A DNA stretch of 35,466 nt from Chitinophagaceae bacterium (lineage in GTDB: Bacteria; Bacteroidota; Bacteroidia; Chitinophagales; Chitinophagaceae): positions 1-35,466 of the forward strand of contig SCQV01000291.1 of NCBI GenBank assembly GCA_004299085.1. The letters are read 5' to 3'. Under the pieces are notes generated by a model, which had not been told where the DNA came from, searched no databases, and saw only the letters and a program-made list of their open reading frames with translations. A program made the translations under genes and the position numbers. How positions within the stretch are numbered: position 1 is the stretch's first letter; each line of letters starts with the position of its first letter. Positions 17,029 to 27,186 of this stretch are shown here, piece after piece.

Positions 17029-18591
17029 ATGACAAATTATCCCAGTATTTTCAATGATATCATCGGCCCGGTAATGCGGGGGCCGTCCAGTTCCCATTCT
17101 GCAGCTTCCCTGAGAATAGGGAGGCTTTGCAGGGACCTGATGGATGGTAATATAACGCATGTTTTGGTCGAGTTCGATCCTAACGGCTCTTTGGCAAATA
17201 CGCATAAGGGCCAGGGATCGGATATGGGATTATTCGGCGGGTTTCTCGGATGGGAAGCGGATGACGAACGCTTGCCTGTATCAGAGCGATATATTTCTGA
17301 TGCCGGCATTCAAGTCAAATTTGTAATCAGGGATATCGGTGCAAAACATTTAAATACTTATCACATTACATTGAGTAATCCCCTTGAAACGAGGACCTTA
17401 ATGGCGATCTCCACAGGCGGAGGTATGATTGAAGTGATAGCCATTGACGGAGCCGGAGTCTCTGTAAAGGGAGATTTCTATGAAACTCTGATTTATTGCA
17501 AGGCGACAGACAGGATTTTAGAATTAATTAATAAAGAGATGTCTTATGATTACCTGACCGTGTATAAGGGCAATGACGGCGCGGTTTTCATTGAAATAAA
17601 GGCGCAAAGTTTTCCGGGTGGATCGCTTTACGTACCATTGGCTTCTATGGAGGAAGTGATGTTTATCAAAAAGCTGGCCCCTGTACTTCCTGTCTTGTCC
17701 AGGAAAGATATTAAAGTACCTTTTACTACATGCAATGAAATGCTGGATTATAATAGGGGCAAAGATATTTCCTTATTGGAGCTGGCTGTTCGTTATGAAA
17801 GTGAGCGGGGAAATATTTCTGAAGAAGAAATTTTTGAGAAGATGGGGAGGATAGTGCGTATTTTACAAGATTCCATTAAACAGGGGTTGCAAGGCACGCA
17901 ATATGCAGACCGGTTGTTAGGAAGCCAGTCTGTAAACTTTAAGGATCAGTTACAACGCAAGCGATTGATAGAAGCGGGAGTACTTCATAATATTGTGATG
18001 TATGTCTCTGCATTAATGGAGGTAAAAAGTTCTATGGGAGTCATTGTGGCGGCTCCCACTGCCGGATCGTGCGGTGCGCTCCCGGGTGCTGTGATGGGAA
18101 CCGCCGATTTTCTTGGAATGCCGGAAGTTGAGGTCATTAAAGCCATGTTGGTAGCAGGTATAATTGGGATTTTTATTTCGACACAGTCCACTTTTGCAGG
18201 AGAAGTAGCGGGTTGTGGAGTGGAGTATGGATCCGGAGGCAGCATGGCCTCTGCAGCGATAGTTTATCTGGCTAAAGGCTCGCTTGCCCAATCTCTTGCT
18301 GCAGCTTCTCTGGTACTGCAAAGCACTCTTGGTATGACGTGTACGCCCATCGCCAACAGAGTGGAAGCCCCCTGTCTGGGCAATAATGTGATGGCAGCTA
18401 CCAACGCAATCTCTTTTGCCAATATGGCGCTTTCGGGCTATGACGAATTAATTCCCCTGGATGAAGTGATCAAAACGATGTACACCATTGGAATGGGAAT
18501 ACCGCATGAATTCAAGTGCACTAATATAGGTGGGTTGTGTGCTACAAGAACAGCTAAAATACTGGAAGAAAGATTGAACTCAGCACAGTAA
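17029..18591 (+). CDS. sdaA: iron-sulfur L-serine dehydratase (beta and alpha domains fused)
   Basis: This is a 520-residue cytoplasmic enzyme. The beta domain opens with FNDIIGPVMRGPSSSHSAAS. The alpha domain begins around residue 230 (LLELAVRYESERGNISEEE), then has VAAPTAGSCGALPGAVMG, the Gly-rich EYGSGGSMAS, and MTCTPIANRVEAPCLGNN. The Cys residues in these motifs hold the oxygen-sensitive [4Fe-4S] cluster. It converts L-serine to pyruvate and ammonia. At 520 residues it is longer than the common single-chain form of about 400-460, because of an extended link between the domains. Its place between two peptidases suggests it uses serine released from imported peptides. Confidence 0.9.
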   Translation: MTNYPSIFNDIIGPVMRGPSSSHSAASLRIGRLCRDLMDGNITHVLVEFDPNGSLANTHKGQGSDMGLFGGFLGWEADDERLPVSERYISDAGIQVKFVIRDIGAKHLNTYHITLSNPLETRTLMAISTGGGMIEVIAIDGAGVSVKGDFYETLIYCKATDRILELINKEMSYDYLTVYKGNDGAVFIEIKAQSFPGGSLYVPLASMEEVMFIKKLAPVLPVLSRKDIKVPFTTCNEMLDYNRGKDISLLELAVRYESERGNISEEEIFEKMGRIVRILQDSIKQGLQGTQYADRLLGSQSVNFKDQLQRKRLIEAGVLHNIVMYVSALMEVKSSMGVIVAAPTAGSCGALPGAVMGTADFLGMPEVEVIKAMLVAGIIGIFISTQSTFAGEVAGCGVEYGSGGSMASAAIVYLAKGSLAQSLAAASLVLQSTLGMTCTPIANRVEAPCLGNNVMAATNAISFANMALSGYDELIPLDEVIKTMYTIGMGIPHEFKCTNIGGLCATRTAKILEERLNSAQ

Positions 18592-18667
18592 ATCTTTCGG
18601 AGAATGATTTATATAAGCTTTTCGTTAAAGGATCTTTTCAGGGTGTTTAATCGCAAAAACAGCATAA

Positions 18668-20326
18668 ATGAGGAAGACTATTCTATTTCTTTTTTTGACC
18701 TTACTTGTTTTTCAGGAAGTGTTTTCTCAGGATAAGAAGGTGTTTACTCATGCCGATACCTTGCGCGGTTCCGATACTCCTCAGCGCGCATGGTGGGATG
18801 TTACATTTTATGATTTGCATGTATGCGTAAATCCTGAGGACAGTAGCATTTCAGGATACAATGGAATTACTTACAAAGTCATAAAAACTTCTTCTTCTCA
18901 AAATGACCCTTCCGGTAATGAAATGCAGATTGACCTTATGACCCCGCTGATGATAGATAGTGTTGTCCAGGATGGCAGGAGGCTACAATTTCACAGAGAA
19001 GAAAATGCTTTCTTTATTGAGCTGATATCCGAACAGCCTTTAGGTTCACATAATTCACTCAGGGTCTATTACCATGGCAGGCCAAGGATAGCTAGGAATC
19101 CACCCTGGGACGGAGGGTTTATCTGGAAACGGGATAGTCTTGGTAACCCATGGATCGCGACGGCATGCCAGGGAGTTGGTGCGAGTATTTGGTGGCCCAA
19201 CAAGGATTTTCAGGCAGATGAACCTGACAGCCAGCGGATAGCTATTACCGTGCCCGATACTTTAATGGATGTATCCAATGGACGTTTACGAAAAAGGATC
19301 CTAAATCCGGATGGAACAATGACTTATGAATGGTTCGTACGCAATCCTATCAATAATTATGATGTGGCTGTAAATATTGCCAAATATGTCCACTTCCATG
19401 ATGTGTATAAGGGTGAAAAAGGTCCGCTTACTCTGGATTATTATGTATTGCCTTATCATCTGGAACAGGCCGAAAGCCAGTTTCAGCAGGTCAAATCCAT
19501 GCTGAAATGTTTTGAATATTGGTTCGGGCCTTATCCCTGGTACAAAGATGGATATAAGTTGGTGGAAGCGCCTTATTTGGGTATGGAACACCAAAGTTGT
19601 ATCGCTTATGGCAATCATTACGGTAATGGTTATTTGGGCCGCGATCTTTCGGGTACCGATTGGGGATCGAAATGGGACTTTATTATCGTACATGAAAGTG
19701 CACATGAATGGTTCGGTAATAATATTACCACAAAGGACCTGGCGGATATGTGGGTGCATGAAAGCTTTGCCAACTATGCAGAGAGTCTATATACTGAATG
19801 CCTGTTTGGCAAAAAAGCAGGGGCGCAGTATGTGGAGGGTGTTCGCCATGTTAAAAATGATGAACCTATTGTCGGGCGCTATGGAGTGAATGATGAAGGA
19901 TCGGGAGACATGTATAACAAAGGAGGTAATATGCTGCATACCATCCGTCAGATTCTTCATGATGATACGAAGTGGCGGAATATATTACGCGGGTTGAACA
20001 GAACCTTTTGGCACCAAACAGTTACCGGAAAACAAATTGAAGATTATATCAGTGAAAATTCAGGAATTGATTTGAGTAAAGTATTTCATCAATATCTGAA
20101 CACTACTGAAATTCCGGTCTTTGAATATAAGATACATGGCTCATTGCTAAACTACAGATGGTCGAATGTCGTTCCCGGTTTCAATATGCCGTTAAAGGTT
20201 TCTTTTTCAAGAGATCAATATGTCTTTATTTATCCTATTACGGCATGGAAAAGTATGCCGGTGCCAGATATAAAGGATTTAAAAGTGGATCAAGATTTTT
20301 ATGTGGAGGCAAAACGAGTTAATTAG
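18668..20326 (+). CDS. M1-family zinc aminopeptidase
   Basis: The product is 552 residues with a signal peptide (MRKTILFLFLTLLVFQEVFS). The gluzincin site is complete: HESAHEW (H342, E343, H346) and WVHESFANY supplying the third ligand E365 at the standard spacing. The exopeptidase motif, usually GAMEN, reads YLGMEHQS, a form found in Bacteroidota members. The N-terminal part is a beta saddle domain. At 552 residues it lacks the long helical C-terminal domain of PepN and resembles the short LTA4H-like type. It would take single residues from peptide N-termini in the periplasm, following DPP-IV. The 76-base gap before it is the largest inside the operon. It ends in two consecutive TAG codons. 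Confidence 0.9.
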   Translation: MRKTILFLFLTLLVFQEVFSQDKKVFTHADTLRGSDTPQRAWWDVTFYDLHVCVNPEDSSISGYNGITYKVIKTSSSQNDPSGNEMQIDLMTPLMIDSVVQDGRRLQFHREENAFFIELISEQPLGSHNSLRVYYHGRPRIARNPPWDGGFIWKRDSLGNPWIATACQGVGASIWWPNKDFQADEPDSQRIAITVPDTLMDVSNGRLRKRILNPDGTMTYEWFVRNPINNYDVAVNIAKYVHFHDVYKGEKGPLTLDYYVLPYHLEQAESQFQQVKSMLKCFEYWFGPYPWYKDGYKLVEAPYLGMEHQSCIAYGNHYGNGYLGRDLSGTDWGSKWDFIIVHESAHEWFGNNITTKDLADMWVHESFANYAESLYTECLFGKKAGAQYVEGVRHVKNDEPIVGRYGVNDEGSGDMYNKGGNMLHTIRQILHDDTKWRNILRGLNRTFWHQTVTGKQIEDYISENSGIDLSKVFHQYLNTTEIPVFEYKIHGSLLNYRWSNVVPGFNMPLKVSFSRDQYVFIYPITAWKSMPVPDIKDLKVDQDFYVEAKRVN

Positions 20327-20355
20327 TAGAATAATTATTAATCAATAAAATTATT

Positions 20356-21747
20356 ATGTTCAAAAAAGAAGTATATATCAAAAGAAGACAACGACTGAAG
20401 GAACTGGTCGGCAACGGTATGATCCTTTTGTTGGGAAATGATGAAAGTAGCATGAATTATAAGGATAACTGCTATGCCTTCCGCCAAGACAGTACCTTTC
20501 TGTATTTTTTTGGAATAGACAGGCCGGGTCTTACTGCTGTTTTAGATATTGACACGGATAAAGAAATAGTATTTGGGAATGACATAAGCGTAGAGGATAT
20601 TATTTGGACAGGGCCTCTGGAATCCCTGGCTGATCAGGCAAACAGAGCCGGCATTAGGGAGGTGAGGCCTTTGGGTGATATCGAAAAAATGATTGATAAA
20701 ATCCGGTCTAAGGAGAGTTTCATACATTTTCTGCCTCCCTATAGGCCTGAAAATAAGCAAAAATTAAACAGTTGGATCCATATACCGCTTGAAAAGGTTA
20801 ATGAAAGCGCTTCCGTTCTGTTGATCAGGTCGGTAGTTGCCTTGAGATCCGTTAAAGATGCAGAAGAGATTGAAGAAATAGAAAAAGCGATTAATGTGAC
20901 CATTGATATGCAGAAGAAAGCAGGCAATCTTGCCAGAGAAGGAATATCTGAAACTGCAATTGCCGGAGATCTTCATGGAATGGCGCTAAGTGCCTGTGGC
21001 GACCTGTCCTTCCCGACAATTCTGACGGTGAACGGACAGATCCTTCATAACCATTTCCAAGGAAATATTTTGAAAAGCGGACAAATGATCCTATGCGATT
21101 GTGGTGCAGAAAGTTCTATGCATTATGCCGGAGATTTAACCCGCACTTTTCCGGTTGACAGCACATTTACAACAAAGCAAAAAGAAATCTACCATATTGT
21201 GCTAATGGCACATGAAGCCGCTGCCGGAGCCCTCAAAGCCGGTATTTTATTTAAGGATATTCATGTGTTAGCCTGTGAAAAGTTGGCGGAAGGATTGAAG
21301 GATATAGGCCTGATGAAAGGAGATATAAAAGAAGCGGTGGTGGAAGGCGTCCATGCCATGTTTTTTCAGTGTGGCTTGGGACACATGCTGGGCCTTGATG
21401 CACATGATATGGAAGATCTCGGAGAACAATATGTCGGATATACTGATCAGTTACAAAAAAGCACACAATTCGGATTAAAATCGTTACGGTTGGGCAAAGC
21501 AATAGAGCCTGGTTTTGTATTGACCGTAGAACCCGGAATTTATTTTATACCGGAATTAATTGATTGGTGGAAAGGAGAAAAGCGGTTTCCTGATTTTATC
21601 AATTATAATGAGCTGGAAAGATATAAAAATTTCGGAGGTATCAGGATTGAGGAAGATTTTTTGATCACGGAAACAGGCAGCCGTTTATTAGGAAAGTACT
21701 TGCCCAGAACGGCAGAAGCTGTTGAGTCCATTAAGGTCGGATTTTAA
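20356..21747 (+). CDS. M24B Xaa-Pro aminopeptidase / prolidase
   Basis: This is a 463-residue cytoplasmic metallopeptidase without a signal peptide. An aminopeptidase-P N-terminal domain (FRQDSTFLYFFGIDRPG) precedes a pita-bread domain. The five ligands of its two metals are seen in ILCDCGAESS (D248), YAGDLTRTF (D260), GLGHMLGLDAHD (H343), VEPGIYF (E392) and IRIEEDF (Glu near 432). It cuts the bond between any N-terminal residue and a following proline, in peptides or X-Pro dipeptides. This is exactly the step needed after import of DPP-IV products. Its stop codon overlaps the next gene's start (TAATG), so the two are translationally coupled. Confidence 0.93.
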   Translation: MFKKEVYIKRRQRLKELVGNGMILLLGNDESSMNYKDNCYAFRQDSTFLYFFGIDRPGLTAVLDIDTDKEIVFGNDISVEDIIWTGPLESLADQANRAGIREVRPLGDIEKMIDKIRSKESFIHFLPPYRPENKQKLNSWIHIPLEKVNESASVLLIRSVVALRSVKDAEEIEEIEKAINVTIDMQKKAGNLAREGISETAIAGDLHGMALSACGDLSFPTILTVNGQILHNHFQGNILKSGQMILCDCGAESSMHYAGDLTRTFPVDSTFTTKQKEIYHIVLMAHEAAAGALKAGILFKDIHVLACEKLAEGLKDIGLMKGDIKEAVVEGVHAMFFQCGLGHMLGLDAHDMEDLGEQYVGYTDQLQKSTQFGLKSLRLGKAIEPGFVLTVEPGIYFIPELIDWWKGEKRFPDFINYNELERYKNFGGIRIEEDFLITETGSRLLGKYLPRTAEAVESIKVGF

Positions 21748-23417
21748 TGGCTGATAATACTATAGCTGAGAACGGGCACCCGAGAGGCCTTTATGTGCTC
21801 TTTTTCACTGAATTATGGGAGCGTTTCGGCTTCTATCTCATGGTGGGCATATTTATGCTTTACCTGATTGACCCTGCCAGCAACGGGGGAAAAGGAATGA
21901 GTATTGCCCGTGCTGCTGATATGGTGGGTTCCTACATTGCACTTGTATTTTTTACTCCTTTTATAGGTGGTTTATTGGCCGACAGGGTATTAGGCTACCG
22001 AAAAGCAATTATACTGGGAGGCATTTTACTGGCTCTCGGCTATTACGGACTTGCCCTTGGAGGGAATACCAGTATGTATATCTCTCTGTTGCTGATCATT
22101 GTGGGTAACGGATTTTTTAAGCCGAATATCAGCACCTTACTGGGAAATCTTTATAACAAAGAAGGACTCCGCTCAAAGAAAGATACGGCCTATAATATCT
22201 TTTATATGGGCACCAACATTGGTGCGTTCGTTTGCAATTTTGTAGCTGCTTATATGCGTAATCATTTTGGCTGGGGATATGCTTTTGCCACTGCCGGTGT
22301 AGGGATGACACTCGGCGTCCTTTGGTTTATTTTGGGAATGAAGCATGTCAAAGAAGGGGATGCCATTCGTCCTGTCCAAAAGGAAGACATGCCATTAAAA
22401 AAGATCGGAGCTTATGTTTTTCTTCCTGCAATGCTGGCAGCAGGTGCCGGTTGGTTTTACACTGATATCTTCGGATATGCTCTCTTCGGTACCCGCTCCA
22501 ATGATGCTTTTATGTTTGCCTGTATTCCTGTAATTATATTTTATATATTACTGTATGTACGTTCTTCGAAAAAGGACAAACGGGGATTAGGCGCTCTTTT
22601 TTCTTTCTTTATCGTGACATTGGTCTTTTGGGTGGTTTTTAATCAGAATAGCACTGCGCTGACGGTTTGGGCTGATCAATATACGAACCGGGAAATGCCT
22701 GTTTCCATAGAAAAAGCCGTACGCCCGTTTGGGATGTTGCAAACAGTTTCTGCTGTTCCCCATGAGGTTCCCAAAGTGGATCAATACCTGCGGGTACAGG
22801 TTGATGCACATGGACGGGAAATGCAAACAATGGGAACTGATCCTTATTTTCAGAACCTCCCAAAAGAAAAGTGGCCTCATAATGGGGAATTGAAACTACT
22901 CTCTCCGGAAATATTTCAATCCATTGATCCTCTTTTTATCATATTGCTGACTCCTTTGTTGGTGGGATTGTTTTCCTGGTTGGCCCGGCGAAAAAAGGAA
23001 CCCGCAACACCTGTAAAAGTAAGCCTGGGTGTTTTTATTGCAGGATTATCCTCTTTATTAATGATCATTGCAATTTCTACCACCGATATTTATCACAATA
23101 AGGTAGGCATGCTTTGGCTGTTCTCAACTTATGTGATGGTAACCATCGGAGAATTGCTGGTGAGTCCCATTGGCTTATCCATGGTGTCTAAGCTGTCCCC
23201 TGTCAGGCTCACTGCATTAATGATGGGCGCCTGGTTTCTTGAGAATTCTATTGCGGGTAAATTAGCCGGCCTTATGACCAGTTTCTGGGGCAGCTTTATA
23301 GACAAAAGAAATTATTTTCTGATCCTGGTGATAGCCGCCTGTATTGCTGCATTGGCAACCTTTATTATAAGTAAACCTTTGTCCGGAGTAATTCGTGAAA
23401 GGACAGGTTCAAATTAA
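21747..23417 (+). CDS. POT/PTR-family proton-coupled di/tripeptide transporter
   Basis: This 556-residue inner membrane protein has 12 or more hydrophobic segments. The POT signature ExxERF is in TELWERFGFYLM near residues 18-29, where the Glu and Arg couple protons to peptide binding. A second family motif is NGFFKPNISTLLGNLY. A soluble stretch around residues 300-390 breaks the helices, a common feature in Bacteroidota POT proteins. It imports di- and tripeptides with protons. Coupling by a one-base overlap to the Xaa-Pro aminopeptidase gene suggests that X-Pro dipeptides are the cargo. It ends the operon; no clear terminator follows. Confidence 0.93.
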   Translation: MADNTIAENGHPRGLYVLFFTELWERFGFYLMVGIFMLYLIDPASNGGKGMSIARAADMVGSYIALVFFTPFIGGLLADRVLGYRKAIILGGILLALGYYGLALGGNTSMYISLLLIIVGNGFFKPNISTLLGNLYNKEGLRSKKDTAYNIFYMGTNIGAFVCNFVAAYMRNHFGWGYAFATAGVGMTLGVLWFILGMKHVKEGDAIRPVQKEDMPLKKIGAYVFLPAMLAAGAGWFYTDIFGYALFGTRSNDAFMFACIPVIIFYILLYVRSSKKDKRGLGALFSFFIVTLVFWVVFNQNSTALTVWADQYTNREMPVSIEKAVRPFGMLQTVSAVPHEVPKVDQYLRVQVDAHGREMQTMGTDPYFQNLPKEKWPHNGELKLLSPEIFQSIDPLFIILLTPLLVGLFSWLARRKKEPATPVKVSLGVFIAGLSSLLMIIAISTTDIYHNKVGMLWLFSTYVMVTIGELLVSPIGLSMVSKLSPVRLTALMMGAWFLENSIAGKLAGLMTSFWGSFIDKRNYFLILVIAACIAALATFIISKPLSGVIRERTGSN

Positions 23418-23427
23418 AAAAAGCGAT

Positions 23428-23441
23428 TCAATGTCGTTCAG
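23428..23441. repeat. solitary MITE-end-like sequence
   Basis: TCAATGTCGTTCAG matches TCAATGTCGTTTAG, the left border of the MITE at 35014-35027, at 13 of 14 bases. No partner end is visible nearby. It may be the scar of an excised or deleted copy, or chance. Confidence 0.3.
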
Positions 23442-23712
23442 ATAGTCAATTTTTCGTTTCAATTTGATTTAAGAATGTGGATTATCCAAGAGATTCCTTT
23501 GGAAACGATTTAAGATTTTCGATCTGTGAAGTGCTTCTGAAATCTCCAAGGGGTTGAATGAAGATTTTATAAACACCTCTGAAATCAGAGATCAATGTTC
23601 GATATCGGATCGAAAATTTCATATAGGTTCCTTTATTATGGCGGATGGGTATCATTATTTTATGTATATATCAAGATTTTAAAAGCTCAGTAAAGCAGAC
23701 ATATACAAACCC

Positions 23713-23744
23713 CCTTTGCCCGGCAGCCCTCCGTCGGGCGAAGG
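23713..23744. repeat. GC-rich hairpin, REP-like, just before the rhamnosidase start
   Basis: CCTTTGCCCG (23713-23722) pairs with CGGGCGAAGG (23735-23744) over ten positions with one T-G wobble and a 12-base loop. It stands out in an AT-rich region and ends 16 bases before the ATG at 23761. It may be a short palindromic repeat, or a leader structure that would hide the ribosome entry site. Confidence 0.5.
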
Positions 23745-23760
23745 ATTAAAATTTCGTAGT

Positions 23761-26700
23761 ATGGTAAAGCCGTATTGTTTTTTATTTTTTGTCCTTATTT
23801 TTTTGTTGGCAGGTTGTACAAAAGGGGGAATAAGTCTTGTAAGGGTACAAAATCTTCGATGTGAATTTATCACTAATCCTTTAGGTATAACTGCCCTCCA
23901 TCCCAGGTTGAGTTGGGAGCTTGCTTCTGGAGCTAATGTACAGCGTCAGGTAGCCTATCAGATCATGGTATCGGCCGATTCTATGAGGCTGGTGAATGGT
24001 AAAGCTGATCTGTGGAACTCGGGGAAAGTATAGTCTCCTGAGACCAATCAGATCCTGTATGAGGGGAAAGAATTATCACCGGGGATGATCGGTTACTGGA
24101 AAGTGAGGATCTGGGATGAAAGCGAAAGGTAGAGTAGCTGGAGCCCGGTTGCCTGCTGGTCGGCGGGATTTTTACAAAAAAGTAATTTATCGGTGACACA
24201 TGGGATATGGAAGGCCCAATGGATTGGCGCTTCCGCTGATACCACCCCTGTTCTTTATCCGATCCATCTCCGTTTTGGTTTTCATACAGAATTTTCACAA
24301 AAATCCAATACCATTAAATGGGTGATCTTAGATTTAGGAAAGACGAGAGAAATCAATGAGGTCAAACTCTATCCGGCAGATCTCTCTGCTATAAATGCTA
24401 AGGGCTATTTATTTCCCGTTCGTTTTCGGATAGATGTTTCCGACAATCCTGGTTTTGAGCCTTTTAAGACAGTGATAGATGCAACAAAAAAAAATGTTCC
24501 TAATCCCGGCGACAAGGTATGGGAAAGATCTTTTCAAATGGTAAGCGCCAGGTATATAAGATTATTTATTACAAAACTGGCACAAAGGAATAAAAACGTA
24601 TATGCTGCCTCCCTGGCGGAATTCCAGGTATTACATCATGGTGAAAACAGCGTGCTGAATGCAGCCGTTACAGCCTCTGATACGCTGATAAATAACAATG
24701 ATAACGGAGGGTGGAATATTTCTTATATCACAGACGGTTCAACGCAATCATCCTATATCCCCAAAATGGAACCCTCTCCGCCCTCTCCGCTTTTACGGAA
24801 GGAATTTTCAATATCCGGAAAAATAAAAAGAGCTTTTTTATATATCAGTGCGCTTGGTTTGTATCAGGCTACTGTTAACGGAAAAAAAGTTGGGGATTAT
24901 ATTCTGGCTCCTGAATGGACGGACTATCGCAAACGCGTCCAGTATCAAACGTACAATGTGACCCCTCTCTTAAGGGATGGGAAAAATGTGATAGGCGCTA
25001 TGCTGGCTGACGGATGGTATGTAGGCCCTTTGATGACCAACCCGCAAAGAGGAGTCTATGGTATCAACCGAAGATTGATCGCCCAACTGGAAATAGAAAA
25101 GGAAGACGGAAGTTGGGAAACGATCTGTACAGACAGCTCATGGAAGGTGTACCCCAATGGTCCCGTCCGGAGTGCTTCCGTGTATAACGGGGAAACATAT
25201 CATGGAAATCTTGCCATAAAAGGCTGGGCCACCCCGGGATATGATCCGGCCATCCTTTTATCCAAATGGAATAAGGCCACTATGGATACTACCGTTCATG
25301 TTTTACTGTCTTCCCAACGAGACCAGCCTCTCAGGATAATCAGTACTATCAAGCCGGTACAGATCATTCACCCCGGGAAGGATGTCTATATTTTTGATAT
25401 AGGGCAGAACTTTGCCGGTTGGTGCCAGATCAACTTACCCGAATATGAAGGACAACAAATTGTTTTGCATCACGGGGAAATGCTGAATAAGGATAGTACA
25501 CTATATACGGCGAACCTTAGGGGTGCCGGACAGGTGGATAGTTTTTCAGCTCCTCCCAGTCCGGTATCCTTTGAACCCTGTTTCACCTATCACGGGTTCC
25601 GATATGTGTCGGTTACCGGTTTGCATCATGCACCCGGGCTTTCCGTGGTAACGGGAAGAGTGATCAGTTCATCGAATCCGCAAACGGGACATTTCTCCTG
25701 TTCAGATAGCTTGTTGAACAAGTTATGGGAAAATATTCTTTGGACGCAATGGTCGAATACTATGGGAGTGCCTACAGATTGTCCGCAACGGGATGAACGT
25801 ATGGGATGGATGGGCGACGCACAGGTATTCTCTCAAACGGCTATCTTCAACATGGATATGTCAGGCTTCTATACAAAATGGATGCAGGATATCAGAGACG
25901 GGCAATTGGCTGATGGAAGATTTCCCGATTATGCTCCCGCGCTTAATACCTCTTTCTCCTATTATAATGCACCTGGTTGGGCCGACGCGGCGGTGATCAT
26001 TCCCTGGAGATTATATCTTAACTATAATGATAAACGGATCCTGGAGGAACAATATACTGCATTGAAAAAATATAATGCTTTTATAAAAAAGATGAACCCT
26101 GATCTCATCTAGAAAAATGGTATCATCTATAATTATGGAGATTGGCTTAATGGGGATTGGGTGATCGCAAAAGACTATCCGGGGACAGGAGGCAGTGTGC
26201 CCGAAGATGTTTACTCAACTGCTTTTTTCGCGCATTCTACCCGGTTGATCGCTAAGATAGCCGCTGTATTGGGAAAGGATGAGGATGAGAGATATTATAC
26301 TGCTTTATCCGACAGCATAAAACAGGCCTTTAACAGCAAATTTGTAAATCCTGAAAATGGAATGGTCAAAGGTAATACCCAGGCGGGGTATGCACTGGCG
26401 CTTAAATTTCATTTATTACCTGATTCAGTGCGTGCTCTTGCTGTAAAAAATATGATAGATAATATTCATTCGTACGATGATCGTATGTCAACAGGTTTTC
26501 AGTCATCTGTGAGAATGATGGATGTATTGGTGAATAACGGATATGCAGGATTGGCGTATCGCTTACTGGAAAGCCAACGTATGCCTTCCTGGTTGTATTC
26601 TGTGGATCAGGGAGCCACTACCATTTGGGAACGCTGGGATGGCTATGTGAAAGGACGCGGATTTCAAAGCCCCGGAATGAATTCTTTTAATCATTATGCT

Positions 26701-27051
26701 TTTGGATCGGTGAGTCAATGGATATATGAACATATTTTAGGTATTCAGCCGGATGAGAAACAACCAGGATACCATCATTTTATAATTCATCCGGTGCCCG
26801 GTGGAGATCTGAAATGGGCTACAGGAAGTTATCATTCAATCAATGGTATGATAGTGAGCGATTGGAAGAGAAAAAATAACCACTTTACTTTACAAATTGA
26901 AATACCTGTGAATACTACTGCTACGGTGTATGTACCTATGTGGGGAAACAGGCATAGGGAGCAGATGGAAGGAATTAAGTTTCTGCGGTATAATAATGAT
27001 GAAGCCATTTACCTGGTCCTGCCGGGAAAATATACATTGAAAAATTTCTGA
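23761..27051 (+). pseudogene. GH78 alpha-L-rhamnosidase with three in-frame TAG codons
   Basis: From the ATG at 23761 a single frame runs 1096 codons to a TGA at 27049-27051, interrupted by TAG at 24031, 24130 and 26110 (codons 91, 124 and 784). The front is a lipoprotein signal (LLAGC, Cys19). An Ig-like rhamnosidase N-domain follows, split by a discoidin-like insert (WVILDLGKTREINEVKLYP to RYIRLFITKL), then a carbohydrate-binding domain (YISALGLYQATVNGKKVGDY) and the (alpha/alpha)6 core. The acid motif RDERMGWMGD (D678 to D686) and the base motif TTIWERWDG (E957) are intact. At codon 784 relatives usually have Trp (LIW...YGDWL), so TGG to TAG is likely there. It would release L-rhamnose at the cell surface. 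As written, no full protein is made. Confidence 0.85.
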
Positions 27052-27186
27052 GAGGGTTAAATACTTTTAATGATTATCCTTATCAATACAAGAGATAATG
27101 CACCTTCCGTTAACCTTGGCGAAATGAAGGCTTACCTCAATTTTCAATTAGCTGCAAAAATCTGCATACGATGCTTCGATAGGTGT

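Larger units (their letters stand above)
23418..23760. other. 343-base intergenic region before the rhamnosidase relic
   Basis: No gene or RNA was found. The region contains a 14-base match to one end of the MITE at 35015-35136, a 10-base inverted pair (ATTTTCGATC at 23515-23524 and GATCGAAAAT at 23608-23617), two copies of TCTGAAATC, and a strong GC hairpin at 23713-23744. The patchwork looks like mobile-element debris. Confidence 0.5.

Noticed and set aside
19301-19759. 152-codon minus-strand ORF inside the M1 aminopeptidase gene
   Set aside because: It is complementary to the region encoding the HExxH site, which is unmistakable on the plus strand.
23761-27051. Genome-wide reassignment of TAG to a sense codon
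   Set aside because: TAG ends several intact genes here (aminotransferase, DUF1573 and M1 aminopeptidase), with proteins of normal length. A general recoding is therefore unlikely; only gene-specific readthrough remains open.
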